Shown here: positions 1 through 6,054 of the stretch, one piece after another
How the letters are laid out: every line of letters begins with the position of its first letter
How positions within the stretch are numbered: position 1 is the stretch's first letter
The notes under the pieces: model-generated
Told to the model about the DNA's origin: nothing
Seen by the model: only the letters and a program-made list of their open reading frames with translations
Databases searched by the model: none
Made by a program: the position numbers and the translations under genes
Origin: Deltaproteobacteria bacterium
GTDB lineage: Bacteria > Myxococcota > Myxococcia > SLRQ01
Reading direction: 5' to 3'
Length of the DNA stretch: 7,517 nucleotides
Assembly (NCBI GenBank): GCA_007128675.1
Contig: SKWY01000280.1
Span: 1 to 7,517 of the forward strand

Positions 1-187
1 CGTGGGTGCGCCACACGGGCTCGGAAACCGGCTCCCGGCGCTTAGTCTACCGCGAGGTGGCGGGACTACTTGGCTGTCCTACTTAGTCTTCGCGTGTCGC
101 CGCCACGGTGCACATCTCGTCTTCTTCCTCCCGCCGATTGCTTTCTTCTATTGTGTCCGGCGAAACGGCGCGATACCTCTATTAACC
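1..187. other. Upstream region of the methyltransferase gene, no gene assigned
   Basis: The methyltransferase frame stays open through this stretch to the left edge (a GTG lies at position 2), so an earlier start cannot be formally excluded. The translation here has no resemblance to the start of methyltransferases that I recognise, and it is rich in runs of Leu, Pro, Phe and Arg that look like chance translation of GC-rich DNA. An 8-base direct repeat, CTTAGTCT, occurs at 41-48 and 82-89. I could not find a convincing promoter: TTGTGT at 151-156 and GATACC at 172-177 are the best pair, but they match consensus poorly and are only 15 bases apart. It is best read as an intergenic or promoter region. 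Confidence 0.4.
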
Positions 188-1501
188 GTGCCACAGAACC
201 CCGCTCTCACCATCCCTCGCTCTTCCAATGATGATGGCGCCCCCGTGCTTTCATGGCCCGGGCGCAAGACAACCGAGCTCGTCATCGAGCCTCGTATTCC
301 CTCTGTTCTGCAAATGTGGGGAGAGGGAGAGCCGGCCGGCAGGGTCGTTTTGGGTGACAACCTCGAGATCCTCGCGGCTCTGGAGCCCGGATCGGCTCGC
401 CTCATCTACCTCGATCCGCCCTTCTTCAGTGAGCAGCGATACCTATTTCGAACCAGGGCCGCTGGAAGCTGGTTTCGCACGCCCTCCTTCGAGGATCATT
501 GGGGCAAGGACCTTGGGGCATACCTGTCGTTCCTCGAGGATCGGCTTCGGCTGCTCGCGCGGGTTCTCTCCGATGATGGCAGCCTCTATGTTCACCTGGA
601 TGCGAACGCATCGCACTATGTGAAGGTTCTTCTCGATGAAGTCCTCGGCGCGAGCAGCTTCTCTCGGCAGATCATATGGAAGATCGGTTGGGTGAGTGGG
701 TTCAAGAGCAAGGTGCGAAACTGGGTGCGCAATCACGATGTCATTCTCTACTACTCGCGGCCAGGTGCTCCTTTTCACCGAAAGCTGCTGCCTCATCCAG
801 AGGGCTATGAGCGGCGCTCGGGAGAACCGGGTGAGGGCCGGCCCATCGATGATGTTTGGCTTGATATGCCTTCGATCCAGCTGATGAGCTTCAGTGGAGA
901 GAAGACTGGCTGGGCCACTCAGAAGAACGAGTCCCTCCTGCAGAGAATCATCGAGGCCTCCAGCGATCCTGGTGATCTCGTCGTGGATCCTTTCACTGGG
1001 GCCGGCACCACGCCTGTCGTGGCCGCCCGTCTCGAGAGGCGGTTTCTTGCAATCGACGACTCTCCTCTAGCTGTGCATTTGGCGCGGCGCCGCCTGCTGG
1101 AAATGGGGCACTCCGGTCTTGCAGCCCCCTCCAGGGCGTCCCCGGGAAAGAGCGGGCCGGTCTGCTTCACCGTCGAAGGCGAAGGGCCTCCTATCTCCGG
1201 GACGCTCGTCGCCGAGAGCTGGCCTACTCTCGCAGGCTCCGAGGTTCGCTTGAGCGAGGTGCCGATGGCCGAGGGGCCTGAAGGAGTCGATTGGCAAGAC
1301 CGCATCGATGGCTGGTGGGTCTGCCGAGCATCCCAGCCGACACTACCTCTTTGGCATGTCCACCGCGCCCTCGGCCGACAACCATCTCGGGTAGTTCTGG
1401 ATTCCCCTCCGCTCACGGGAGTTGCGCCGGACGAAAAGCTGATTGCCACGGCCATCGACCTCGCCGGAGGCTGTCATGTAGGCGAAGTGAAGCGCCGCTG
1501 A
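188..1501 (+). CDS. Site-specific DNA methyltransferase, beta class (N6-adenine or N4-cytosine)
   Basis: This enzyme should transfer a methyl group from S-adenosylmethionine to the exocyclic amino group of adenine or cytosine in a specific DNA sequence. With the GTG start at 188 it has 437 residues. An early W-P-G (23-25) and then V-V-L-G-D-N-L-E-I-L precede the catalytic motif IV, DPPF, at 76-79. The SAM-binding motif I, DPFTGAGTT, begins at residue 267. Motif IV before motif I is the beta-class order. The stretch between them is short and should hold the target-recognition region, roughly residues 190-235. Residues from about 307 to 437 form a C-terminal extension of unassigned role, including WQDRIDGWW at 369-377. 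I chose the GTG because related enzymes carry the WPG segment ahead of the GDNL motif; the next in-frame start, ATG at 314, would remove it. No good ribosome site precedes either. DPPF does not by itself settle the methylated base. No restriction partner lies in the window, so it may be an orphan. Confidence 0.87.
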   Translation: MPQNPALTIPRSSNDDGAPVLSWPGRKTTELVIEPRIPSVLQMWGEGEPAGRVVLGDNLEILAALEPGSARLIYLDPPFFSEQRYLFRTRAAGSWFRTPSFEDHWGKDLGAYLSFLEDRLRLLARVLSDDGSLYVHLDANASHYVKVLLDEVLGASSFSRQIIWKIGWVSGFKSKVRNWVRNHDVILYYSRPGAPFHRKLLPHPEGYERRSGEPGEGRPIDDVWLDMPSIQLMSFSGEKTGWATQKNESLLQRIIEASSDPGDLVVDPFTGAGTTPVVAARLERRFLAIDDSPLAVHLARRRLLEMGHSGLAAPSRASPGKSGPVCFTVEGEGPPISGTLVAESWPTLAGSEVRLSEVPMAEGPEGVDWQDRIDGWWVCRASQPTLPLWHVHRALGRQPSRVVLDSPPLTGVAPDEKLIATAIDLAGGCHVGEVKRR

Positions 1502-1502
1502 T

Positions 1503-1520
1503 CTCTTCTTGCGAGAAGAG
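1503..1520 (+). other. Perfect short hairpin after the methyltransferase stop
   Basis: CTCTTCT (1503-1509) and AGAAGAG (1514-1520) are exact reverse complements separated by the four bases TGCG. The structure begins two bases after the TGA stop. No T-run follows (the next bases are CCACTGTCTG), so it is not a canonical intrinsic terminator. It may be a 3'-end-stabilising stem or a weak terminator. The stem is seen directly; the function is inferred. Confidence 0.4.
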
Positions 1521-1790
1521 CCACTGTCTGGCGCATCAGCTCGATACCGCTCTTCGTCGAGCCTCATCGGCGATGGAAAAGATGTTCGAGATCGACGGGG
1601 CCGCGAGTATCGCCCCCTGCGATTCACCTGTGAGAGGTCATGCAACATCACATGATCAGGCTGCTTCTTTCGACTTGGCGGAAACCTCGCCGATTAGGTT
1701 CTACGTCTGTTGGTCCGTGATCATTGGCGAGCCCTCCGCTGGATGCTATCCATCTGCCTTTCAACCCTTGCATCTCGATAGGAGCATGAC
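1521..1790. other. Intergenic gap between the methyltransferase and phosphorylase-like genes
   Basis: No coding sequence is supported here. One forward frame stays open from 1291 to 2178 across the gap, but it has no ribosome site, its product has a Ser/Arg/Pro-rich composition typical of an off-frame translation, and it overlaps both flanking genes deeply. TGATCA occurs twice, at about 1654 and 1718. A TTGGCG at 1675-1680 could be a -35 box, but no matching -10 box lies at normal spacing. The gap is long enough to hold a promoter for the downstream gene, although I cannot place one. Confidence 0.35.
1780..1784 (+). promoter_or_regulatory. Ribosome binding site of the phosphorylase-like gene
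   Basis: AGGAG ends six bases before the ATG at 1791. This fixes the start in preference to the out-of-frame ATG at 1786, which is only one base from the AGGAG. Confidence 0.7.
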
Positions 1791-4700
1791 ATGGCCACTC
1801 CCACCGTTCGTTACAGACTCGATGCCGACGACCGTTTCATCATCGAGGGCTACAACTGGGCTAAGGCGTTTTCGAACTTCTTCCCCGGTATCGCGGGGAA
1901 GTGGGGGGTTCCATTGTGGGCCTACTACGTCAGCAAGGGGCAGGCGGTCTGCAGCGTTGGTTATAGAGACAAGAACGGACAGATCCTCGAGTTCGACTCG
2001 TTCAACAAGGCCTCATTGCGCGTTCCACAGGAGGGCTACCGGACGTTCTTGCGCCTGGACGGGAAGCTGCATGAGGCGTTCCGGCGAACCAGAGACACGA
2101 GCATCCACCAGCAGATGGCCATATCACCAGGAGAGCTGGAGCTTGTGGAGCGCAACGAGGCGGCCGGTTACGAGCTGACCGTTACCTACTTCCCCATTGT
2201 CAATAGGCCCGTGGGAGGGTTCGTCCGTGAAGTCCGTCTTCGCAACACATCAAAAGCCGAGCGTAGGGTCGAGTGGGTCGATGGCGTGGGCCGGATTCTT
2301 CCATCCGGCATGGATCAGAACCACATCAAGTTCATCGCGCGTCACATAGAAGCAATGATGGGCGGCATCCGAGTCGAAGGCTTCCCCTTGTTCCGCCTGA
2401 AGCAGAGCGCCGCCGACAGTGAGCGCATCGAGGGGATCCAAGGCGGAAACTACTATGTCTCTCTCCACGATGGTGCTCCCGTGGCGGACAAGGTCGTGGT
2501 CGATCCCGATGTGCTCTTTGGAGAGGCCGTGGACATCGCCCATCCCTGGCTCTTCGAGGATCGCGGGTCCGCTGGGGTCCTAGATATTCCGCAGCTTCGG
2601 GAATGCAAGACACCCTGTGCCTTCACCGTCCTCGACCAGAGCGTTGCCCCCGGGCAGGAGACGACTTTGGTATCGATCATAGGGCAGGTAGAGAGGGATG
2701 CGGACCTCGAGACACTCATCGAGATGGTCCGAAAGCCGGGGTTTCTCGAGAAGAATCGAGACGAGGGACGCCGACTTCTAGCGGAGATCATGGATCGTTC
2801 CTTTACCGTGAGTGCCGAGCCTGCCTTCGATGCGTATTGCCGGCAGAACTTCCTAGACAATGTCATGCGTGGCGGAATGCCCTTGATGTTCGAGACCGCC
2901 CGAGGAAAGAGCGCCTTTTATGCCTACTCCAGGCAGAACGGCGACCTGGAACGCGACTATCACTTCTTCGTATTGGAGCCCGGCTACCTCTCGCAAGGAA
3001 CCGGGCACTATCGAAGCGTGCTCCAGAACCGCCGCATGGACGGCTGGTTCTGGCCCGAGGTCAAGGATGCCAACCTCCATATCTTCCTCGATCTGATGCA
3101 GCTCGATGGCTACAACCCCTTGGAGGTGGATCAAGCGACATATCGCGTTGTCGACGAAAATGGCTTCGAGAAGTGGCTCGAAGGTCTCGTCACCGACGTC
3201 GATGCTCGAGGTGCCTTGAAGGACCTCGCGAGAAAGGGCTTCACTCCCGGCGCTTTCATCATGGCGATGGAGCGAGCAACGGGCCCTATGGGAACCGAAA
3301 GAGAGGATCTGGTCACTAGTCTCCTTCGATTCTCGGAGCAAAACGAGCTTGGTGCGCTGCATGAAGGCTTCTGGGTCGATCACTGGACTTACAATCTCGA
3401 TCTTTTGGATACCTACCTCGCCGTCTGGCCGGATCGGATTGGGGAGCTTCTGCTCGGTGAGCCGACCTACCGCTTCTTCGATGATCCGGACATCATCTTG
3501 CCTCGGGCCGAGAAGACAGTTCTCGTTGGCGAGGATCGTGTCCGCAGGTACGGAGCCGTCGTCCGAGACCAAGAGAAGGCGGATCGCATAGCCGCGCGTG
3601 ATGCGGACCGCTGGAGCGTTCGGACCAGTCACGGCGAGGGAGAGGTCTACTACAGCACCCTCTTGGTGAAGCTCTTGGTGCTGCTTGCAAACCGCGTTGC
3701 GACTCTCGATCCCAGCGGGATCGGTGTGGACATGGAGGCGGACAAGCCGGGATGGAACGATTCCATGAATGGTCTCCCGGGTATCTTCGGCTCTGCCTTG
3801 AACGAGACTCTCGAGCTCCTTCGCCTGGCTCGTTTCATGAACTCTTCCCTAGAGGTGCTCGAGACGAAGAGCGAGAGTGGAGTCCCTGTCTTCGAGGAGC
3901 TTGCTCTGCTCATAGAAGAGCTATCGAAGCTCTTGGAGCAGCGTCTCCAGGTCGATGACGGTGCAAAGGCGCGGCATCGCTACTGGGAGGCCAGCAATGA
4001 TGCAAAGGAACGTTACCGAGAGTCGACTAGGCTCGGTGTCTCCGGCAAGGAGAAGGAGGTCGGCCTTGGCGAGCTGCGTTCCTTCAGCAAGAGAATAGAG
4101 AAGCTGTTGAGCTCGACCCTGCGAGACCGTCCGGAGGGTGAGGTGCGGTCCAAGGATGGCGTTCCCTACACCTACTTCGTGCATCGTGTCGCCAGCTTCG
4201 ATGAGACCCAAGAGAAGAGCCATCAGGGCCTCCCCTTGGTCGAGGCAAGAGAGTTCGAGCGCAGACCCGTACGACTGTTTCTAGAGGGCCCGGTTCACTG
4301 GATGAAGGTTCTTCCGGAGGATGCAAAGAGTGTGTACGACTCGGTCAAGAATAGTCCGCTGTTCGATGTGAAGCTTGGCATGTACAAGAGCTGTGAGGAC
4401 ATGACGGGAGAAGATCCCGAGCTAGGCAGGGCCGTGGGAGCGTATCCTCGAGGCTGGATAGAGAATGAGTCGATTTACCTGCATATGGAGTACAAGTATC
4501 TACTAGAGGTTCTTCGCAGCGGTCTGTCCGACGAGTTCTTCGAGGATATGCGGTCCGCTCTGATGCCGTTTCAGCCTCCGGAGCGCTATGGACGCAGCAT
4601 TCTGGAAGGAGCCTCCTTCGTTGTTTCGAGCGCGTTCGCCGATGAGAAGCACCATGGCCAGGCATTTCAGCCTCGTCTATCGGGGATCACCTGTGAGTTC

Positions 4701-5093
4701 GTCCACATGTGGACTCTCATGGTGGCCGGACCTTCTCCGTTTCAGGTTGGTGAAGACGGGAAGCTCGAGCTTTGTCTGCAGCCTCGCCTTGCCGAATGGC
4801 TGTTCACGAAGGAGCCGACGATGCGCCCTCACGTGGACTCCGATGGCGGCTGGAAGGGGCTGGAGATACCGGCCGATGCGTTTGCGTTCAAGCTCCTAGG
4901 TCAGACGCTCGTCGTTTATCATAATCCCTCGAGGCGCTCGACATTCGGCTCCGATGCCGTGAGGCCGGCCTGGTGGGTGCTGGAGTTCGCCGATGGTCGC
5001 CGAGAGGAGGTTCATGCCGATCGGGTAGTCGGAGATGCCGTCCAGTCGGTTCGATCCGGAAAGGTGCGTCGTATCGACATTGAGCTGCGATAG
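1791..5093 (+). CDS. Cellobiose-phosphorylase-like protein (clan GH-Q, GH94/GH149/GH161-like)
   Basis: This 1100-residue protein resembles large bacterial proteins usually labelled cellobiose phosphorylase or GH36-type glycosyl hydrolase domain protein. Such enzymes cleave beta-glucosidic bonds with inorganic phosphate to release a sugar 1-phosphate. The N-terminal third is beta-sandwich-like and opens with IIEGYNWAKAFSNFFPGIAG. A long helical-barrel region carries GHYRSVLQNRRMD (405-417), FWVDHWTYNLD (D530, H531, W532) and KPGWNDSMNGLPG, where D657 aligns with the general-acid Asp of the WND motif in GH94 enzymes. A charged helical stretch at roughly 705-775 is followed by WIENESIYLHMEYKYLLE and a phosphate-site-like RLSGITCEF (962-970). 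The C-terminus is beta-rich. There is no signal peptide or membrane segment, so it should act in the cytoplasm on imported or internal oligosaccharides. No transporter or other sugar gene lies nearby. Superfamily membership is well supported; the exact family, the substrate and phosphorolysis rather than hydrolysis are inferred. Confidence 0.82.
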   Translation: MATPTVRYRLDADDRFIIEGYNWAKAFSNFFPGIAGKWGVPLWAYYVSKGQAVCSVGYRDKNGQILEFDSFNKASLRVPQEGYRTFLRLDGKLHEAFRRTRDTSIHQQMAISPGELELVERNEAAGYELTVTYFPIVNRPVGGFVREVRLRNTSKAERRVEWVDGVGRILPSGMDQNHIKFIARHIEAMMGGIRVEGFPLFRLKQSAADSERIEGIQGGNYYVSLHDGAPVADKVVVDPDVLFGEAVDIAHPWLFEDRGSAGVLDIPQLRECKTPCAFTVLDQSVAPGQETTLVSIIGQVERDADLETLIEMVRKPGFLEKNRDEGRRLLAEIMDRSFTVSAEPAFDAYCRQNFLDNVMRGGMPLMFETARGKSAFYAYSRQNGDLERDYHFFVLEPGYLSQGTGHYRSVLQNRRMDGWFWPEVKDANLHIFLDLMQLDGYNPLEVDQATYRVVDENGFEKWLEGLVTDVDARGALKDLARKGFTPGAFIMAMERATGPMGTEREDLVTSLLRFSEQNELGALHEGFWVDHWTYNLDLLDTYLAVWPDRIGELLLGEPTYRFFDDPDIILPRAEKTVLVGEDRVRRYGAVVRDQEKADRIAARDADRWSVRTSHGEGEVYYSTLLVKLLVLLANRVATLDPSGIGVDMEADKPGWNDSMNGLPGIFGSALNETLELLRLARFMNSSLEVLETKSESGVPVFEELALLIEELSKLLEQRLQVDDGAKARHRYWEASNDAKERYRESTRLGVSGKEKEVGLGELRSFSKRIEKLLSSTLRDRPEGEVRSKDGVPYTYFVHRVASFDETQEKSHQGLPLVEAREFERRPVRLFLEGPVHWMKVLPEDAKSVYDSVKNSPLFDVKLGMYKSCEDMTGEDPELGRAVGAYPRGWIENESIYLHMEYKYLLEVLRSGLSDEFFEDMRSALMPFQPPERYGRSILEGASFVVSSAFADEKHHGQAFQPRLSGITCEFVHMWTLMVAGPSPFQVGEDGKLELCLQPRLAEWLFTKEPTMRPHVDSDGGWKGLEIPADAFAFKLLGQTLVVYHNPSRRSTFGSDAVRPAWWVLEFADGRREEVHADRVVGDAVQSVRSGKVRRIDIELR

Positions 5094-5180
5094 CCGGCTT
5101 TCCGATTTCAACCTAGTCACACCATCAACTCCATTGCCCACCGATTGTTCCCATGAGGCTTGATCCGTGAAAGACGCTCT

Positions 5181-5189
5181 AAAGGAGGT
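5181..5189 (+). promoter_or_regulatory. Strong Shine-Dalgarno-like sequence without a start codon
   Basis: AAAGGAGGT is a near-perfect complement to the 3' end of 16S rRNA and is stronger than any site used by the annotated genes here. No ATG, GTG or TTG follows at 4-13 bases. The nearest candidate is GTG at 5207, 17 bases downstream, opening a 16-codon frame that ends at TAG 5255-5257. It could be a remnant of a lost gene, a leader-peptide site with unusual spacing, or chance. Confidence 0.4.
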
Positions 5190-5191
5190 CG

Positions 5192-5202
5192 AGTTCGGAA
5201 CT
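5192..5202. repeat. 11-base dyad, operator-like
   Basis: AGTTC (5192-5196) and GAACT (5198-5202) are exact inverted repeats around a single G. A one-base loop cannot form an RNA hairpin, so if functional this would act as a DNA site for a dimeric protein. It lies 76 bases before the sspB start. Confidence 0.35.
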
Positions 5203-5209
5203 GAAAGTG

Positions 5210-5236
5210 AGTTGCCTGCTGCCCGCGGGTGCAACT
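5210..5236 (+). repeat. Inverted repeat in the sspB leader
   Basis: AGTTGC (5210-5215) and GCAACT (5231-5236) are exact reverse complements with a 15-base loop. The loop contains the palindrome CCCGCGGG (5222-5229). The right arm ends 41 bases before the sspB ATG. There is no T-run, so it is not a standard terminator. Confidence 0.4.
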
Positions 5237-5269
5237 AGAGACACGGATGGTGTATAGCTGTTGAGCGAC

Positions 5270-5274
5270 GAGGG
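5270..5274 (+). promoter_or_regulatory. Ribosome binding site of sspB, closely spaced
   Basis: GAGGG ends three bases before the ATG at 5278, which is shorter than usual. No alternative in-frame start exists between the ATG and an upstream in-frame TAG at 5236-5238, so the start is firm despite the tight spacing. Confidence 0.5.
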
Positions 5275-5277
5275 TCC

Positions 5278-5964
5278 ATGAAAGACAGCGACAGGATTCT
5301 AGCCACCAAAAAAGAGTTGCTTCTCCGTTTGCTCGATCTAGGCAAGGTGATGCTTCACCTGGATGCCAGGCGCGAGGGCGTGGATGTTCCAGAAGATTTG
5401 CGCGACGATGCGGATCTTCGGCTGAACCTCTCGTATCGTTTCCAGTACGGAGATCTGGTGGTCGACTCTTCGGAGGCCCGAGCTACCCTGTCTTTTTCCG
5501 GGCGACCCTATCTTTGCACGGTGCCCCTGGATTCCGTGTTCGCGATGGTCAGTCATGTTTCCGGCGAGAGCTTCTTCTTCCCAACAGATGCCCCTCCAGA
5601 GGCCCTGGCGGGTTTCGCGGCGATGATGGGTCCGCTGTGCCAGAAGGAGGAGGAAGGAGGCGAGCTGCTGCCTCTTTCAAAGGAAAGGACGAGGCCAGGT
5701 CGTCGCCGTCGCCCCCGTTTGCGGGCCCTCGATGGAGGAGCGGTCGGCGCCACGAAGGAAGAGCGGAGCCGTGACAATTCCCCAAAGGATAAGGCCGAGC
5801 CGTCCGAGGAAGGGGCTTTGAAGGATGAGGGGGATGATTCGCCCGCCGCTTCTCCGATGAGCGAGAATGACGACGCCGGGACTTCGACCGATGAGAGCGC
5901 CGAGGAAGGCGTCGACGAGAGAGGTGAGAGTAGGCGCTGGGGACATCTGCGTGTCATCAAGTGA
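5278..5964 (+). CDS. sspB: SspB-family ClpXP protease specificity-enhancing adaptor
   Basis: SspB binds ssrA-tagged polypeptides from stalled ribosomes, and other substrates, and delivers them to ClpXP for degradation in the cytoplasm. The 228-residue product begins with a helix (KKELLLRLLDLGKVMLHLD) and then the SspB core, including VPEDLRDDADLRLNLSYRF and a segment with SFSGRPYLCTVPLDSVFAM. The folded core ends near residue 120. The C-terminus is GHLRVIK, almost identical to the LRVVK tail of E. coli SspB, which docks on the zinc-binding N-domain of ClpX. Core and tail are joined by about 100 residues of low-complexity sequence: an Arg-rich block at 137-149 and then an acidic, Ser/Glu/Asp-rich stretch. 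E. coli SspB has about 165 residues, so this linker is clearly longer. The start is the only ATG after an upstream in-frame stop. A DHH phosphoesterase gene follows 90 bases later and could be co-transcribed. The family call rests on core and tail together. Confidence 0.88.
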   Translation: MKDSDRILATKKELLLRLLDLGKVMLHLDARREGVDVPEDLRDDADLRLNLSYRFQYGDLVVDSSEARATLSFSGRPYLCTVPLDSVFAMVSHVSGESFFFPTDAPPEALAGFAAMMGPLCQKEEEGGELLPLSKERTRPGRRRRPRLRALDGGAVGATKEERSRDNSPKDKAEPSEEGALKDEGDDSPAASPMSENDDAGTSTDESAEEGVDERGESRRWGHLRVIK

Positions 5965-5992
5965 ACTAGAGGTGTCGAACTCAGGCGTTGGG

Positions 5993-6015
5993 CTCATGCT
6001 CCTTCAAAGCATGGG
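5993..6015 (+). other. Hairpin between sspB and the DHH phosphoesterase gene
   Basis: CATGCT (5995-6000) and AGCATG (6008-6013) pair perfectly around a 7-base loop (CCTTCAA). A T-G wobble and a C-G pair extend the stem by two. No T-run follows, so it is not a clear terminator. It could be an mRNA processing or stability element between the two genes. Confidence 0.35.
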
Positions 6016-6042
6016 GGATTGGAAGAGCTTCTCGTCCATCAA

Positions 6043-6047
6043 GAGGT
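6043..6047 (+). promoter_or_regulatory. Ribosome binding site of the DHH phosphoesterase gene
   Basis: GAGGT ends seven bases before the ATG at 6055 and supports that start over the upstream in-frame TTG at 6019, which would add 12 residues with no similarity to the DHH fold. Confidence 0.65.
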
Positions 6048-6054
6048 GGTCACA

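Larger units (their letters stand above)
5094..5277 (+). promoter_or_regulatory. Leader region upstream of sspB
   Basis: This 184-base stretch holds no convincing gene and no clear terminator for the gene before it. It contains AAAGGAGGT (5181-5189), an 11-base dyad (5192-5202), a hairpin (5210-5236) and TATAGC (5253-5258). TATAGC could be a -10 box for sspB, but the -35 position is poor (best GTGCAA at 5229-5234), so a promoter here is only a suggestion. The density of symmetrical elements in about 60 bases suggests control of sspB expression. Confidence 0.35.

Noticed and set aside
919..1455. 178-codon minus-strand frame opposite the methyltransferase
   Set aside because: It is a shadow of the methyltransferase coding sequence, with an Arg/Ser/Pro-rich product and no motif.
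1650..1723. Two TGATCA palindromes in the gap as possible target or operator sites of the methyltransferase
   Set aside because: Six-base palindromes are expected by chance, and nothing in the methyltransferase sequence lets me read its target.
1291..2178. Long open forward frame (295 codons) across the end of the methyltransferase gene, the gap and the start of the phosphorylase-like gene
   Set aside because: It overlaps two well-supported genes for long stretches, has no ribosome site, and its translation is Ser/Arg/Pro-rich with no recognisable motif, as expected for an off-frame reading of GC-rich DNA.
2853..3632. 259-codon open frame on the minus strand
   Set aside because: It lies wholly inside the phosphorylase-like gene, opposite clearly conserved motifs, and its translation shows no domain.
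5207..5257. 16-codon frame from GTG 5207 as a leader peptide
   Set aside because: Its only ribosome site, AAAGGAGGT, ends 17 bases upstream, too far for normal initiation, and the peptide has no attenuation-type codon run. It is kept only as a possibility within the leader finding.
5553..5960. Minus-strand frame opposite the sspB linker
   Set aside because: Its Ser-rich, low-complexity product is simply the complement of the acidic SspB linker codons; it has no independent support.
6019..6054. Upstream TTG start for the DHH phosphoesterase
   Set aside because: GAGGT at 6043-6047 is well spaced for the ATG at 6055, and the protein begins directly on motif I from that ATG; the 12 extra residues are not family-like.
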